6,036 bases of DNA from Clostridia bacterium. Lineage in GTDB: Bacteria; Bacillota_A; Clostridia; TANB77; CAG-508. Shown piece by piece: positions 5,949 through 6,036 of the stretch. The notes beneath the pieces are model-generated. The model saw nothing but the letters and a program-made list of their open reading frames with translations, ran no database searches and was not told where the DNA came from. Each line of letters starts with the position of its first letter. The first letter of the stretch is position 1. The stretch lies in assembly GCA_017621295.1 (NCBI GenBank), contig JAGATI010000088.1, positions 1 through 6,036 on the forward strand, read 5' to 3'. Position numbers and translations under genes: made by a program.

Positions 5949-6036
5949 CTTTCATTTTTAACATCATTAAAATTATCGTTACAAGTTAATAGTTTAGATT
6001 TCGCATAGTAGGCTTTAGGTAGTCTTATATATTATA

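Overview
The window looks like chromosomal DNA from a very AT-rich, low-GC Gram-positive bacterium, most likely a clostridial member of the Bacillota. Coding sequence is roughly 25-33% GC by eye, codons strongly favour A/T in the third position, Shine-Dalgarno sites are strong (AAGGAG, AGGAGG), promoters match the sigma-A consensus closely, and the gene families (VanZ-like, DUF389, LytR-CpsA-Psr, a KMSTR-type arginyl-tRNA synthetase) are typical of that group. I cannot name the species.

Layout, left to right. Bases 1-166 hold no gene but carry a good minus-strand promoter (56-84) pointing out of the window. A minus-strand pair follows: a DUF389 membrane protein (712-2067) and, 41 bp downstream of it, a VanZ-like membrane protein (167-670), probably one operon. 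Divergent from this pair is a plus-strand LCP-family gene (start TTG 2235). The two back-to-back promoters lie at 2127-2155 and 2173-2200. These three genes form a small cell-envelope cluster. The LCP reading frame is broken near its 3' end (about 3156), and the missing C-terminus is still legible in the next frame up to 3288.

Convergent to the LCP gene is an unrecognised 187-residue HTH-like protein on the minus strand (3361-3924). It has a full-consensus promoter (TTGACA-17-TATAAT), symmetrical operator-like sequences at the promoter, and a CpG content several times that of argS, so it looks acquired. The LCP gene and this gene meet at a perfect 36-bp inverted repeat (3301-3378). The inner part is a two-way intrinsic terminator, and the outer 18 bp are exactly the last five codons plus stop of the 187-residue protein.

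The right part is argS (arginyl-tRNA synthetase, minus strand, 4146-5856) with its own promoter at 5920-5948. It is split into two overlapping frames by an apparent single-base insertion at about 5094. Because argS is normally essential, and because both frame breaks in the window look like one-base insertions close to two of its only three CCGG sites, a sequencing or assembly artefact must be considered alongside real mutation. I found no CRISPR array, tRNA, rRNA, transposase or riboswitch. The most novel candidate is the orphan HTH-like gene with its palindromic ends.
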